A DNA stretch of 64,000 nucleotides from an uncultured Pseudodesulfovibrio sp. (GTDB lineage Bacteria > Desulfobacterota > Desulfovibrionia > Desulfovibrionales > Desulfovibrionaceae): contig NZ_OY760055.1 in the NCBI RefSeq assembly GCF_963662885.1, positions 134,001-198,000 on the forward strand, given 5' to 3'. Shown here one piece after another: positions 32,132 to 41,796 of the stretch. The translations under genes were made by a program, and so were the position numbers. The notes under the pieces are model-generated. The model searched no databases and had not been told where the DNA came from. It was given only the letters and a program-made list of their open reading frames with translations. Every line of letters begins with the position of its first letter. Positions within the stretch are counted from its first letter, which is position 1.

Positions 32132-33388
32132 CTAGGCGTATTCCACGCCTTCCGGGTCGTTGCAGGTCTTGATGATGCAGTTCAGGAGCACGTCGGCTCC
32201 GGCCGCGCAGTCCGCCCAGGAGGTCTCCTCAACCTCGGCATGGCTCCGGCCTCCGATGGAGGGCACGAAGATCATGGCGCTGGGGGCGAACTGGTTGATA
32301 TACACGGTGTCGTGGGACGCGCCCGAGACCATGTCCAGGGCGGGCAGGTCCAGCTCCCCGGCGGTTTCGTGAATCATGGAAACCAGCTGGGGGTTGAAGG
32401 GCGCGCGCTCCACTTCCCAGGTCTTGTTGATGTCCACGGTGGTCCCGGTGACTTCGGCGTGGGTGTGGATGGCCTTCTCGATGTCCGCACAGACACGGTC
32501 GGTCTCTTCCTCGTCCCAGCCGCGCACGTCGATGGTGAAGTGGAGGTTCCCTGCGATGACGTTGCGCGAGTTGGGGGAAGGATGGACCTCGCCCACGGTG
32601 GCCACCACGTTGTCCGAGCCCAGGCCGATCTCGAAGATGTCCGAGGCCATGCGGGCAAAGGCGTAGACCGTATCCTTGCGCTCGTTCATGGGCGTGGGGC
32701 CCGCGTGGTTGGGCACGCCGGTGATCTCCACGTCGTACCAGCGCAGGCAGACGATGCCCTTGGGTACGCCGATGGTCTTGCCCTGACGTTCCAGTACCGG
32801 TCCCTGCTCGATGTGGTACTCGAAGTTGGCGTGCAGCGGTTTGGGATCAAAATCCTCCGTTCCCTTGTAGCCGATGCGCTCAAGCTCTTCGCCGAAGGTC
32901 AGCCCCTCGCGGTCGGTCAGGGCGTACATGGCCTCGCGGTCGAGTTTGCCCGCGAACACGCCGGAACCGGTGGTGCCCGGAGTGAAGCGGCTGCCTTCCT
33001 CGTTGGTCCAGTTGACCACGATCAGGTCGCGCTCGAGGGTTACGCCCGCGTCGTTCAGGGCGCAGACCGCCTCCAGCCCGCCGATGATGCCGAGGATGCC
33101 GTCGAAGCGGCCGCCCTGCGGCTGGGAGTCGCAGTGGGAGCCGGTCAGGACGGGCGGCAGGTCGCGGTTCCTGCCCGGCCGGACAAAGAACATGTTGCCC
33201 ATGCGGTCGATCTTCGTTTCGCAGCCCGCTGCCTCGAACCATGCCTTGAGCTGGTTGCGGGCGTCACGGTCCTCGTCGCTCAGGGCCAGACGGCTCACGC
33301 CGTTGTTTGGGGTCGCCCCAAAGGCGGCGATCTCGGTCAGGAACCGTTCAAGCCGCGCGGGGTCGGTTTTCAATGTCGCCTTGGTCAT
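32132..33388 (-). CDS. allC: Allantoate amidohydrolase (M20 hydantoinase/carbamoylase family)
   Basis: A 418-aa dimetal amidohydrolase. Metal-site motifs: TGSHCDSQPQGGRFDG (His and Asp ligands), NWTNEEGSRFTPGTTGSG (bridging Glu), FEYHIEQGPVLE, and GASHDTVYINQFAP. The dimerisation lid lies between. It would cleave allantoate to (S)-ureidoglycine, CO2 and ammonia. An N-carbamoyl-amino acid hydrolase in hydantoin breakdown is the main alternative, since the two are hard to separate by sequence. The adjacent AllE and allantoinase favour AllC. It lies 3 bases after the allantoinase gene. Confidence 0.88.
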   Translation of the reverse strand: MTKATLKTDPARLERFLTEIAAFGATPNNGVSRLALSDEDRDARNQLKAWFEAAGCETKIDRMGNMFFVRPGRNRDLPPVLTGSHCDSQPQGGRFDGILGIIGGLEAVCALNDAGVTLERDLIVVNWTNEEGSRFTPGTTGSGVFAGKLDREAMYALTDREGLTFGEELERIGYKGTEDFDPKPLHANFEYHIEQGPVLERQGKTIGVPKGIVCLRWYDVEITGVPNHAGPTPMNERKDTVYAFARMASDIFEIGLGSDNVVATVGEVHPSPNSRNVIAGNLHFTIDVRGWDEEETDRVCADIEKAIHTHAEVTGTTVDINKTWEVERAPFNPQLVSMIHETAGELDLPALDMVSGASHDTVYINQFAPSAMIFVPSIGGRSHAEVEETSWADCAAGADVLLNCIIKTCNDPEGVEYA

Positions 33389-33391
33389 TGG

Positions 33392-34771
33392 TCATTTCCC
33401 TTTGTTGTTCACGGGAGTCACCGGTTTGCCGGAACCGGCGTGGCCGGTCAGCCGGTGCTTGCCCGTATCCGAATCGAATCGGCAGACCATCTCGCCCCGC
33501 AGCCACGTCTGTTCCACGCGGCCGACGCAGGACAACCCGGCATAGGGGGTCTGCCTGTGCTTGGTCAGAAGATCCTCGGCCCGGATGGTCCACTCGGCCT
33601 TGGGGTCGAAGATCACGAAAGTCGCCTCGCTGCCCTCCTGGAGGGTGCCCTTGCGCGGATACTGGCCGATGAAGCGTGCGGGTTCGGCGCTATACAGCCG
33701 GACCAGCAGTTCCGGGGACAATCCCCGCCGGATCACGCCTTCGGTGTGGAGCAGGGGGAAGAGGAACTGGACGCCGTTGAGGCCGCCCCAGCATTGGTCA
33801 AAGGAGTCGCGCTCCTTCTCGAAGGTCTCGGCCGGAGAATGGTCCGTGCCGATGAAGTCCACGGCCCCGTCCTCGATGCGCCGCCACATGCCCTCCACGT
33901 CCCTGGCAGAGCGGACGGGCGGGGTGCATTTGAGCCGCCCGCCGATGCGGCGCAGGTCGTCGGTGGTGCACAAAAGGTACTGCGGGCAGGTCTCCACAGT
34001 GACCGGAACCCCGCGTCCCTTGGCCTCGGCGACCATGTCCACCACCTCGGGCAGACTGGCGTGGCAGACGTGCAGGTGTCCGCCGGTCTCCTCGCTCAGG
34101 CCGATGACCTTTCTCGTGGCCTCGATCTCGGCCTCTGGGCAGTGCACCGCGAGGAAGCGTCCGATTTCGTCCTTGTCGCTGTGGTCTTCGGCCGTGATGC
34201 GGTCCATGACCGCCTGGTCCTCGCAGTGGACGCCGACAAAGGAGCCGAGCTTGCGGGCCTGGGCAAAGCCGCGTTGCATGGTCTCGGGTTCGGGCATGGG
34301 GAAGCCAGCCCCGCCATCGCAGGTGAACATCTTGAAACCGTACGCCCCGGCTTCGGCCATGGGGGCCATTTCTTCCGTGTTGTCCTCCACCAGTCCGGCC
34401 CAGATGGCGTAATCCACCACCGAACCCTTGGCCGCGCGCTCGAACTTGTCGCGCACGGCGGCCTCGCTCAGAGTGTACGGTTCGTTGGACAGGGGCATGT
34501 CCGCGAACAGGGTCACGCCGCCCGCAGCGGCCGAGGAGGACCCGGTGAAATAGTCTTCGCGCCGGGTCAGTCCCGGTTCGTTGAAATGCACGTGCAGGTC
34601 GATGAAGCCGGGCATGACCAGCTTGCCCGCGCAGTCGAGGACCTGTTCGCCCTCAAGGTGGGTGCCGGGCTCGTCGATGCGGGCGACCTCGCCGTCCTTG
34701 ATGCCCACAACGCAGTCGCGGGTACCGTCTTCGAGAACCAGACGGGCGTTTTCGAGTACGAGATCAAACAT
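33392..34771 (-). CDS. allB: Allantoinase/dihydropyrimidinase-type cyclic amidohydrolase
   Basis: A 459-aa amidohydrolase. The full metal set is visible: DLHVHFNEPG (HxH), GAYGFKMFTC (the Lys to be carboxylated), GVHCEDQ, HVCHASLPE, and the catalytic Asp in GTDHSPAETFEK. It opens allantoin to allantoate, or acts on another hydantoin. The start at 34771 is preferred because GGAGAA lies 7 bases upstream; it overlaps the racemase gene by 8 bases. Downstream AllC and AllE support the allantoinase role. Confidence 0.88.
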   Translation of the reverse strand: MFDLVLENARLVLEDGTRDCVVGIKDGEVARIDEPGTHLEGEQVLDCAGKLVMPGFIDLHVHFNEPGLTRREDYFTGSSSAAAGGVTLFADMPLSNEPYTLSEAAVRDKFERAAKGSVVDYAIWAGLVEDNTEEMAPMAEAGAYGFKMFTCDGGAGFPMPEPETMQRGFAQARKLGSFVGVHCEDQAVMDRITAEDHSDKDEIGRFLAVHCPEAEIEATRKVIGLSEETGGHLHVCHASLPEVVDMVAEAKGRGVPVTVETCPQYLLCTTDDLRRIGGRLKCTPPVRSARDVEGMWRRIEDGAVDFIGTDHSPAETFEKERDSFDQCWGGLNGVQFLFPLLHTEGVIRRGLSPELLVRLYSAEPARFIGQYPRKGTLQEGSEATFVIFDPKAEWTIRAEDLLTKHRQTPYAGLSCVGRVEQTWLRGEMVCRFDSDTGKHRLTGHAGSGKPVTPVNNKGK

Positions 34772-35483
34772 GGGGTTCTCCATTGGATACCGGCGTTTTG
34801 GCCAGAGGGTATGCATACCCGCCGGTCTTGCTCGTCTTGAGGTTCAGGGAGACGAGGGATTCCACGAACTTTATGGCGCAGGCCACGCCCTCGACCACGG
34901 GCGCACCGAGTTCCTCGGCCAGCCTCGGGGCCAGATGGGCCATGCCTCCGCACCCCAGGACCAGCGCGTCGGAGCGGTCCTTTCTCAGGACCTCGCGGGC
35001 CGCGTCGCGCAGGACCGCATAGGCGGAGTCGCCGTCCTCGAAGGACAGGACCGGCAGTTGTGCCGCGTGCACGCCCCGGCAGCGGGCGGCCAGCCCGTAG
35101 CGGTCGGCGTTGTCTTCGAGAATGGGCACTGACCGTTCCAGGGAGGTCAGGATGGAAAATCTGCAGGCCAGCATGGTGGCCGCGTGCATGGCGGCCTCGC
35201 CGATGCCGAGCACCGGCCCGGCGACTCTCTCGCGCACCGCGTCCACACCCGTGTCGTCGAAGCAGGCCAGGACATACCCGTCCGCCAAACCGCTCTCTTC
35301 CACCAGCTTGAGGGTGTGGAAGGCGGCCAGCACACCGTCCGAGTGGCCTTCAATGGACAGGGGCGAGCCGGGCGGGCAGCAGCCGACGATCTCGGTGCCG
35401 GGCGCGGCCACGGCCTTGCCCGCGTCCGCGATGGTCCGGGTCATGGCCGGGCTGGAATTGGGGTTGATGAGCAGGATGCGCAT
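34764..35483 (-). CDS. Asp/Glu/hydantoin racemase family protein, probable allantoin racemase
   Basis: A 239-aa racemase that needs no cofactor. The start MRILLINPNSSPAMTRTI is typical of hydantoin/allantoin racemases. The two catalytic cysteines are in ACFDDTGVDAVRE and VLGCGGMAHLAP. Beside allantoinase it would interconvert allantoin or hydantoin enantiomers so that a stereospecific hydrolase can use both (compare HpxA and HyuA). It overlaps the allantoinase gene by 8 bases and follows the ABC permease by 10. Confidence 0.88.
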   Translation of the reverse strand: MRILLINPNSSPAMTRTIADAGKAVAAPGTEIVGCCPPGSPLSIEGHSDGVLAAFHTLKLVEESGLADGYVLACFDDTGVDAVRERVAGPVLGIGEAAMHAATMLACRFSILTSLERSVPILEDNADRYGLAARCRGVHAAQLPVLSFEDGDSAYAVLRDAAREVLRKDRSDALVLGCGGMAHLAPRLAEELGAPVVEGVACAIKFVESLVSLNLKTSKTGGYAYPLAKTPVSNGEPHV

Positions 35484-35493
35484 GACGGTTCTC

Positions 35494-36324
35494 CTAGCCG
35501 GCCTGGATGCGGCTGCGGCGGCGCTTGAGCAGGCTGAGGGTGCACAGGGTGCCGACGATGGCCACGAACGAGATGAGCGTGGTCAGGGTGCCGAGCGCGT
35601 AGAGCACGGGCGTGGTCACGTTGGTGGTCATGCCGAATATCTCGAGCGGCAGGGTGTTCTGTGAGCCCGAGGTCATGATCGTGCGGGCGAACTCGTCGTA
35701 GGACAGGGTGAAGCCGAACAGGCCGACGCCCACGAGGCTCGGCAGGATCAGCGGGATGACCACGAAGCGCAGGGTCTGGAACGGGGTGGCGCACATGTCC
35801 GTGGCCGCGGCCTCGAAGGATTTGTCGAACCGGTTGAAGACCGCGAACATGATCAGCAGGCCGAAGGGCAAAGTCCAGGTCAGGTGCGCCCCGAAGGCCG
35901 AGCCGTACCATGTGGGCTCCACGCCCGCCTGGTTGAAGAGCAGGCCGATGCCCAGGCTGATGAGGATGGACGGGATGATCAGGCTGACCACGGTCAGGTA
36001 GAAGAGCACGCCGCTGCCCTTGAATTTCTTGCGGAAGGCCATGCCCGCCGAGAGCGAAATGACCACGGTGGTGACCATGACCGCCAGGGCCAGGAGCAGG
36101 GACCGGGTCAGAGAGCCCCCGAAGTCGCCCACGGCCTGGGTTTCGAACAGCTTGAAGTACCAGTGTAGGGACACGCCGTTCATGGGGAAGGTCAGGCCGC
36201 CTGACGGCCCCTGGAACGACAGGATGCCGATGGTCAGGGTGGGCCCGTACAGGAAGAGAATGAACAGGGCGAAGAACGCGGACAGGAAGTAGAAGCTCTT
36301 CGGTCGTTTGCCGGTGGTATTCAT
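35494..36324 (-). CDS. ABC transporter permease, PotC type
   Basis: A 276-aa inner-membrane permease with about six helices. The ABC-coupling loop is SFEAAATDMCATPFQTLRFVVIPLILPSL (EAA motif). It pairs with the PotB-like permease encoded just upstream. It belongs to the spermidine/putrescine/iron family of importers. Because its genes run straight into the racemase-allantoinase block, uptake of a ureide or hydantoin is likely, though the family mostly carries polyamines. Confidence 0.88.
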   Translation of the reverse strand: MNTTGKRPKSFYFLSAFFALFILFLYGPTLTIGILSFQGPSGGLTFPMNGVSLHWYFKLFETQAVGDFGGSLTRSLLLALAVMVTTVVISLSAGMAFRKKFKGSGVLFYLTVVSLIIPSILISLGIGLLFNQAGVEPTWYGSAFGAHLTWTLPFGLLIMFAVFNRFDKSFEAAATDMCATPFQTLRFVVIPLILPSLVGVGLFGFTLSYDEFARTIMTSGSQNTLPLEIFGMTTNVTTPVLYALGTLTTLISFVAIVGTLCTLSLLKRRRSRIQAG

Positions 36325-36342
36325 GATTCGCTCCCTTGTGCC

Positions 36343-37191
36343 TTAGAGGTCTTCGCGGATGTTGGCGAAACGGAAGAGGATGGCGAGCATCATCAGGACC
36401 GTGAGCAGCAGGGTCACGGCCCCGGCGGCCGCCGCCGGGTACTGCAGCAGGGTGATCTCGTTGTAGATGAGCACGCCTACCGAAGCGGACAGCCCGCCGG
36501 ACATCAGGCGCACGGTGATGAAGTCGCCCATGACCAGGGTGAAGACGAAGATGGTTCCGATGGTGATGCCGGATTTGGACAGGGGGATGATCACCTGGGT
36601 CAGCACCTGGAGGGGCGAGGCTCCGGCGTCGATGGCCGCCTCGATGAGCTTGCGGTCGATGCGCATCATGGAGTTGAAGATGGGTACGACCATGAACAGG
36701 GTGTACAGGTGGACAAAGGCCAGGATCACCGAAAAATCCGAATAGAGCAGAAATTCGAGCGGATTGTCGATGAGGCCCATGGACAGCAGCGCCTGGTTGA
36801 CCAGTCCGTTGCGTCCGAGCAGGGGAATCCACGAGATCATGCGGATGATGTTGGACGTCAGAAACGGGATGGTCGCCAACAGGAAGCAAATGGTCTGGGA
36901 CTTGGTCGTGCGCAGGTGGAAGGCCATGTAGTAGGCCGCGGTGAAGCCGATGACCAGCGTCAGCGCCCAGGAGGTCAGGGCGTAGAAGAAGGTCGTGCCG
37001 TACGCCCGCCAGGTGACCGACGAGGTCAGCAGGAAATCGTAGTTGTCCCAGATGAAGTCCGGGATGATCGAAAAGGAGTTGTAGTCCCAGAAGCTGACCA
37101 CCACGATCATCAGGGTCGGGATGACCAGGAAGATCAGCATGATGGCGAACAGGGGAAACGCCTGGAGATATGAAGAGCGGGATTGCGTCAT
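36343..37191 (-). CDS. ABC transporter permease, PotB type
   Basis: A 282-aa permease with six helices and the EAA loop KLIEAAIDAGASPLQVLTQVIIPLS. I took the ATG at 37191 (MTQSRSSYLQAF). The in-frame extension to 37242 crosses a strong hairpin and has no better site, but the ribosome site here is also weak. It follows the binding-protein gene after a 30-bp stem-loop, which probably lowers its expression relative to that gene. Confidence 0.88.
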   Translation of the reverse strand: MTQSRSSYLQAFPLFAIMLIFLVIPTLMIVVVSFWDYNSFSIIPDFIWDNYDFLLTSSVTWRAYGTTFFYALTSWALTLVIGFTAAYYMAFHLRTTKSQTICFLLATIPFLTSNIIRMISWIPLLGRNGLVNQALLSMGLIDNPLEFLLYSDFSVILAFVHLYTLFMVVPIFNSMMRIDRKLIEAAIDAGASPLQVLTQVIIPLSKSGITIGTIFVFTLVMGDFITVRLMSGGLSASVGVLIYNEITLLQYPAAAAGAVTLLLTVLMMLAILFRFANIREDL

Positions 37192-37208
37192 GTTGCGGCC
37201 CGTGTTTG

Positions 37209-37238
37209 GGCGGCTCCCCGGAAGGCCGGGGAGCCGCC
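37209..37238 (-). other. Stem-loop between binding-protein and permease genes
   Basis: Perfect 13-bp arms (GGCGGCTCCCCGG and complement, 4-base loop) lie 14 bases past the binding-protein stop, with no T run. Such stems in ABC operons commonly protect the binding-protein message and reduce read-through. Confidence 0.6.
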
Positions 37239-37252
37239 GCATTGTAATCGTT

Positions 37253-38548
37253 TTAGGAGGCGATGAACTCGTTCCACTTGCGGATCATGTACTTGTTCTC
37301 GTCCATGACCGAGTTCCAGCAGGCCACGTGGCCCATGCGTTCGTCGTAGGAGCCGCCGTCGCGGACAGCGCCCTTCTTCTCCATGGTCACGCCCTCGGGG
37401 CTGACGATGTCGGCGGTGGCTGCCTTGCCTTCCATCCAGTAGTTCCATTCGTTTTCGGACATGTACTGCTTGGAGGTTTCCGGAGCCGCGCTGTAGTAGC
37501 CCTGGCGGTTGAGGTAGGCGCCGGCCCAGCCGGAGATGTACCAGTTGAAGTATTCGTAGGCGGCTTCGAGTTCCAGGCCGGACAGGTGGCGGGCGATACC
37601 CAGACCGCCGCCCCAGGCGCGGTAGCCCTCTTCGAGCGGCTGGTATTTGCAGGCGATGCCCTTGGCGCGGACGGCGGCCACGGCCGGGGACCACATGGAC
37701 TGGATGACGACCTCGCCGGAGGACATCAGGTTGACGGACTCGTCAAAGGACTTCCAGAAGGCGCGGAACTGGCCGTCGGCCTTGGCCTTCTTGAGGACCT
37801 CGATGGTCTTGTCGATTTCGTCGCGGGTCATGTTGCCCTTGTCGCCGTATTTGATGACGCCCATGGACTCGCAGATCATGGCCGCGTCCATGATGCCGAT
37901 GGACGGGATGTTCAGGATGGAGGTCTTGCCCTTGAAGGCCGGGTCCATGATGTCGCGCCAGTTGTTGATGGGGCGGCCCACCAGGTCCGGACGGATACCC
38001 AGGGTGTCGGCGTTGTAGATGGTCGGGATCAGGGTCATCCACTGGGTCTCGCTCTTGGCGAAGGTGGTGTCCTCGTTCTTTTCCACGAAGCCCACGGTGT
38101 GGGGGGCCGTACCCTGGGCGATAGCCGCGCCGGGGGTCAGCTGACCGGTCTTGAAGAGCGGAGAAATCTTGTCGTAGAGCTTGATCTTGGAGGTATCCAT
38201 GGGCTGGATCACGCCGCTGGGGTAGACCTTCTTGCAGACCCAGTATTCGATGTCCGCGATGTCGTAGGACTTGGGCTGGGTCACCGCGCGCTGGACAACC
38301 GCATCGGAATCAAGGGCGGTCATCTCGATGGTGAAGCCGAGGTCCGCCTTGACCTTCTCGGCGATGGCGTTGACGCTCGCCGTACCCGTGCCGAACTGGC
38401 GCAGCTTGATGTTCTTGATGTTCTGTGCCCAGACCGTGGGGAAACCGGTGATGACCGGTGCCGCGGCCACGGCGGCGGTGGCGACCGCCGCCTTGCCCAG
38501 GAAGCTCCTGCGGCTCATCTTGCCGTCTTTTTTCGTTTCCTTAACCAT
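37253..38548 (-). CDS. ABC transporter substrate-binding protein, PotD-like, Tat-exported
   Basis: A 431-aa periplasmic protein. The N terminus has a twin-arginine signal (MSRRSFLGKAAVATAAVAAA), so it is exported folded. The mature part has the two-lobe periplasmic binding fold of family 1 extracellular solute-binding proteins (YNADTLGIRPDLVGRPINNW, then WSPAVAAVRAKGI). AGGAGAGAG precedes the ATG at 38548. It captures the substrate for the adjacent permeases. The ligand is not predictable from sequence; the locus suggests allantoin or a related ureide. Confidence 0.88.
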   Translation of the reverse strand: MVKETKKDGKMSRRSFLGKAAVATAAVAAAPVITGFPTVWAQNIKNIKLRQFGTGTASVNAIAEKVKADLGFTIEMTALDSDAVVQRAVTQPKSYDIADIEYWVCKKVYPSGVIQPMDTSKIKLYDKISPLFKTGQLTPGAAIAQGTAPHTVGFVEKNEDTTFAKSETQWMTLIPTIYNADTLGIRPDLVGRPINNWRDIMDPAFKGKTSILNIPSIGIMDAAMICESMGVIKYGDKGNMTRDEIDKTIEVLKKAKADGQFRAFWKSFDESVNLMSSGEVVIQSMWSPAVAAVRAKGIACKYQPLEEGYRAWGGGLGIARHLSGLELEAAYEYFNWYISGWAGAYLNRQGYYSAAPETSKQYMSENEWNYWMEGKAATADIVSPEGVTMEKKGAVRDGGSYDERMGHVACWNSVMDENKYMIRKWNEFIAS

Positions 38549-38568
38549 GACTCTCTCTCCTGTGTCAG

Positions 38569-39678
38569 TTACTGGTTTTCGCCTTTCCCGCCTTGAGAGG
38601 GAAATACGTTCATGTCGGCACAGTCCCAGCCCAGGGTAACCCGATCCCCGGGTGCGGGCGTGTCGGCAAAATATCGGTCGTCGGGCTCGCAGACCTGGAC
38701 GGTCCGGCCCGATTCGGTTTCGCAGTGCAGGACCACGTGGGTGCCCTGGTATTCCGTCATGGTGATGGTCGCGGGCACGGTCACATCCGTGTCCTCCCGG
38801 CCTTCGCCTGCCAGGCGGACCCGGTCGGAGCGAACGGAGAAGCCGTAGGTCCCGGATTCCCTGAGGTTGGGCAGGTCGCAGCATCTGACCGCGCTGGAGC
38901 CCTCCACGGTCAGCCGGTGTCCTTCGGACTGGGCCTCGAACAGGCCCTCGAAGATGTTGTGGCCGCCGATGAATCCGGCGACGAAGGGTGAGACTGGGGA
39001 CTGGAAGACGTCGCGCGGAGTGCCCACCTGCTGGATGCCGCCGTCGGCCATGACCACGACCTTGTCGGCCAGGGCGAAGGCTTCTTCCTGGGAGTGGGTG
39101 ACGTGGATGAAGGTCATGCGCAATTCTTCCTGGATGTTCTTGAGTTCCTTGCGCATCTGTACGCGCAGAAACGGGTCCAGGGCGGACAGGGGCTCGTCCA
39201 GAAGGATGACCGAAGGCTTGGTGATCAGCGCCCGGGCCAGAGCCACGCGCTGTTGCTGGCCGCCGGAGAGCTGGTCCGGCTTGGCCTTGGCAAAGCCGTC
39301 CATGTGGACCAGTTCGAGATACTCCATGGCCTGGGCCCGGCGGCTCTTCTTGGGCTCGCCCTTGAGCTTCAGGCTGAAGGCCACGTTGTCCACGCAGGTC
39401 AGGTGCGGGAACAGGGCGTAGTTCTGGAACATGAGCGCGGTCTTGCGCTTGGCCGGAGGGTCGTTGGTGATGTTGCGGTTGTCCAGGAGGATGTCGCCGC
39501 TGGTCACGTCCTCGTGGCCGGAGATCATGCGCACGGCCGTGGATTTGCCGCAGCCGCTGGGACCGAGCAGGCAGCAGTACTCGCCCGCCCTGACGGTCAG
39601 TTCGATGTTCTTGAGCGCTTCGACCTCGCCGTAATATTTGCCCACTGCGGACAGTTCCACTTTTCCGATGTTAGCCAT
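38569..39678 (-). CDS. ABC transporter ATP-binding protein, PotA type
   Basis: A 369-aa ATPase. Walker A GPSGCGKST, Q-loop FQNYALFPH, signature LSGGQQQRVALARAL, Walker B VILLDEPLSALD, and the switch His in VTHSQEEA. A C-terminal TOBE-type domain (about 275-365) matches the spermidine/putrescine branch. First gene of the second transporter set, 74 bases after the amino-acid-type ATPase gene. Confidence 0.92.
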   Translation of the reverse strand: MANIGKVELSAVGKYYGEVEALKNIELTVRAGEYCCLLGPSGCGKSTAVRMISGHEDVTSGDILLDNRNITNDPPAKRKTALMFQNYALFPHLTCVDNVAFSLKLKGEPKKSRRAQAMEYLELVHMDGFAKAKPDQLSGGQQQRVALARALITKPSVILLDEPLSALDPFLRVQMRKELKNIQEELRMTFIHVTHSQEEAFALADKVVVMADGGIQQVGTPRDVFQSPVSPFVAGFIGGHNIFEGLFEAQSEGHRLTVEGSSAVRCCDLPNLRESGTYGFSVRSDRVRLAGEGREDTDVTVPATITMTEYQGTHVVLHCETESGRTVQVCEPDDRYFADTPAPGDRVTLGWDCADMNVFPSQGGKGENQ

Positions 39679-39752
39679 GATGGTTCGCCATTGTTTCGGT
39701 GTTGTTGCCGCTTTCCATTTGCCTTGGGTGCCGGGTCCTTCCGTGAGAAAAA

Positions 39753-40481
39753 TCAGTCTATGGCCCGAATGAACGAAGCCAGCTCAGGGGTGGCCGGTTC
39801 GGCGAAGAGCGCCCTGGGGTCGCCCTGTTCGTGGACCTTGCCCTGGTGCATGAAGATGAGCTTGTCGCCGACCTCGCGGGCGAAGCGCATTTCGTGGGTG
39901 ACCATGATCAGGGTCATGCCCGTTTCGGCCAGTCCCCGGACCACTTCCAGCACCTCGCCCACCAGTTCGGGGTCCAGCGCCGAGGTGATCTCGTCGCAGA
40001 GCAGCACCTTGGGTTGCATGGCCAGGGACCGGGCGATGGCCACGCGCTGTTGCTGGCCGCCGGACAGCTGGTCCGGGTAGGCGTCGAACTTGTCGCCCAG
40101 ACCGACCCGGGTGAGCATCTCGCGGGCCAGTTCGGTGGCCTCGGCCTTGGCGACCTTCTTGACCTGCCGGGGGGCGAGCATGACGTTTTCCCCGGCCGTC
40201 AGGTGGGGGAACAGGTTGAACTGCTGGAAGACCATGCCCACCTTGAGGCGCAGATCGCGCAGGTCGCGCTCCATGCCCGTGCGGCGGTCGCCGTCGATGA
40301 TCAGGATGCCGTCGTCAAAGGACTCCAGGCCGTTGATGATGCGCAGCAGGGTGGACTTGCCGGAACCGCTGCGGCCGATGATGGCCACGACTTCGCCCTC
40401 GCCGACCTTGAGGTCGACGCCCTTGAGCACTTCGTTGTCCCCGAAACTCTTATGAATGCCCTCAGCGGCTACAAGTGCCAT
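39753..40481 (-). CDS. ABC transporter ATP-binding protein, polar amino acid type (GlnQ-like)
   Basis: A 242-aa ATPase of the polar amino acid uptake family. Walker A GRSGSGKST, Q-loop FQQFNLFPHLT, signature LSGGQQQRVAIARSL, Walker B VLLCDEITSALD, and His in VTHEMRFARE. AGGAGG precedes the ATG at 40481; the longer frame to 40559 overlaps the permease without need. It overlaps the permease gene by 20 bases and drives the GlnHPQ-like importer at the head of the locus. Confidence 0.92.
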   Translation of the reverse strand: MALVAAEGIHKSFGDNEVLKGVDLKVGEGEVVAIIGRSGSGKSTLLRIINGLESFDDGILIIDGDRRTGMERDLRDLRLKVGMVFQQFNLFPHLTAGENVMLAPRQVKKVAKAEATELAREMLTRVGLGDKFDAYPDQLSGGQQQRVAIARSLAMQPKVLLCDEITSALDPELVGEVLEVVRGLAETGMTLIMVTHEMRFAREVGDKLIFMHQGKVHEQGDPRALFAEPATPELASFIRAID

Positions 40482-41118
40482 GGAGCCTCCTTTCCACCCG
40501 CCGGGCCAGGGCCGACAGCGGGAAGCAGATGATGAAATACCCGGCGGCCACCAGCCCATAGACGAGCAGCGGACGGAAGGTCGCGTTGGAGATCATGGAA
40601 CCGGTCTTGGTGATTTCCATGAAACCGATGATCGATGTGACGGCCGTGCCCTTGACCACCTGGACCGAGAATCCAACGGTCGGCGGCACGGCGATGCGCA
40701 CGGCCTGGGGCAGAATGACGAAGCGCATCTGCTGCCAGCGGGTCAGGGCCAGGCTTTCCCCGGCCTCCCACTGGCCCTTGGCGATGGATTCGACGCAGCC
40801 GCGCCAGATTTCGGCCAGGTAGGCGCTGGTGAACAGGGTCAGTCCCATGGCCGCTGTAATGAACGGCGAGATGTCGAAACCGAGCAGGCCGATGCCGAAA
40901 AAGATGAGGAAGAGCTGCATGAGCAGCGGGGTGTCCTGGAAGAACTCGATGTACCCCTTGGCCAGCCTGCGGTTGAGCGGGCGGGGGGAGATGCGCGCGA
41001 CCAGGATCATCAGGCCGACCAGGCCGCCCGAGATGAACGCGATGAGCGACAGGCCGACGGTCCATGCCGCGCCCATGAGCAGATGGCGGACGATATCCCA
41101 GAGAGTGAATTCGATCAT
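40462..41118 (-). CDS. Polar amino acid ABC transporter permease
   Basis: A 218-aa HisMQ-type permease with about five helices. The coupling loop is GQWEAGESLALTRWQQMRFVILPQAVR. It overlaps the next permease by 4 bases, which shows translational coupling. It pairs with that permease to form the membrane channel. Confidence 0.92.
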   Translation of the reverse strand: MIEFTLWDIVRHLLMGAAWTVGLSLIAFISGGLVGLMILVARISPRPLNRRLAKGYIEFFQDTPLLMQLFLIFFGIGLLGFDISPFITAAMGLTLFTSAYLAEIWRGCVESIAKGQWEAGESLALTRWQQMRFVILPQAVRIAVPPTVGFSVQVVKGTAVTSIIGFMEITKTGSMISNATFRPLLVYGLVAAGYFIICFPLSALARRVERRLHGTCSR

Positions 41119-41783
41119 GCCCGCCCCCCGTCGATGAACCGGTGTCCGAGGATATGGAGGACCCGGCGGACCATGATCGCCAGCAGCAGGTACATGAGCG
41201 TGCTGAATGCGTAGATCTCAAACGCGCGGAAGGTCCGGGACTGGATCAGGTTGGCCACGTAGGTCAGTTCCTGGGCGGCAACCTGGGAGCAGACGGACGA
41301 GCCGAGCATGACGATGATGATCTGACTGCACAGGGCGGGCCAGACGTTTTTCAGGGCGGGCCGCAGCATGACGAAACGGAAGGTCTGAAAACGGCTCAGG
41401 GCCAGGGACTCGGCCGCCTCGATCTGGCCGCGCGGAATGGACATGACGCCCGCCCGGATGATCTCCGTGGAGTAGGCTCCAAGGTTCAGGGCCATGGCCA
41501 GGAAGGAGGCCTCCCAGCCGTTCAGTTTCACGCCCATGGCGGGCAGCCCGAAGAAGATGAAATAGAGCTGGACCAGGAAGGGCGTATTGCGCACGCACTC
41601 CACGTAGACCGTGTAGACTGGGCAGAGGAAGCGCAGCTTCCAGGCCCGGGACACGGCCCCGAGGATACCGGCCGCGATGCCCACGACGGAACCGAGCACG
41701 GTCAGCAGGAGGGTGGTCAGGGCCCCGTTGATGAACAACGGCCAGTTGTCCAGGATGGGCTCTATGGAAAATTGGTACGACAT
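41115..41783 (-). CDS. Polar amino acid ABC transporter permease
   Basis: A 222-aa HisMQ-type permease. Coupling loop GQIEAAESLALSRFQTFRFVMLRPALK, and the family segment VYVECVRNTPFLVQLYFIFFGLP. It is preceded by a stem-loop separating it from the binding-protein gene. Confidence 0.92.
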   Translation of the reverse strand: MSYQFSIEPILDNWPLFINGALTTLLLTVLGSVVGIAAGILGAVSRAWKLRFLCPVYTVYVECVRNTPFLVQLYFIFFGLPAMGVKLNGWEASFLAMALNLGAYSTEIIRAGVMSIPRGQIEAAESLALSRFQTFRFVMLRPALKNVWPALCSQIIIVMLGSSVCSQVAAQELTYVANLIQSRTFRAFEIYAFSTLMYLLLAIMVRRVLHILGHRFIDGGRA

Positions 41784-41796
41784 GCTGGGCCTTGTC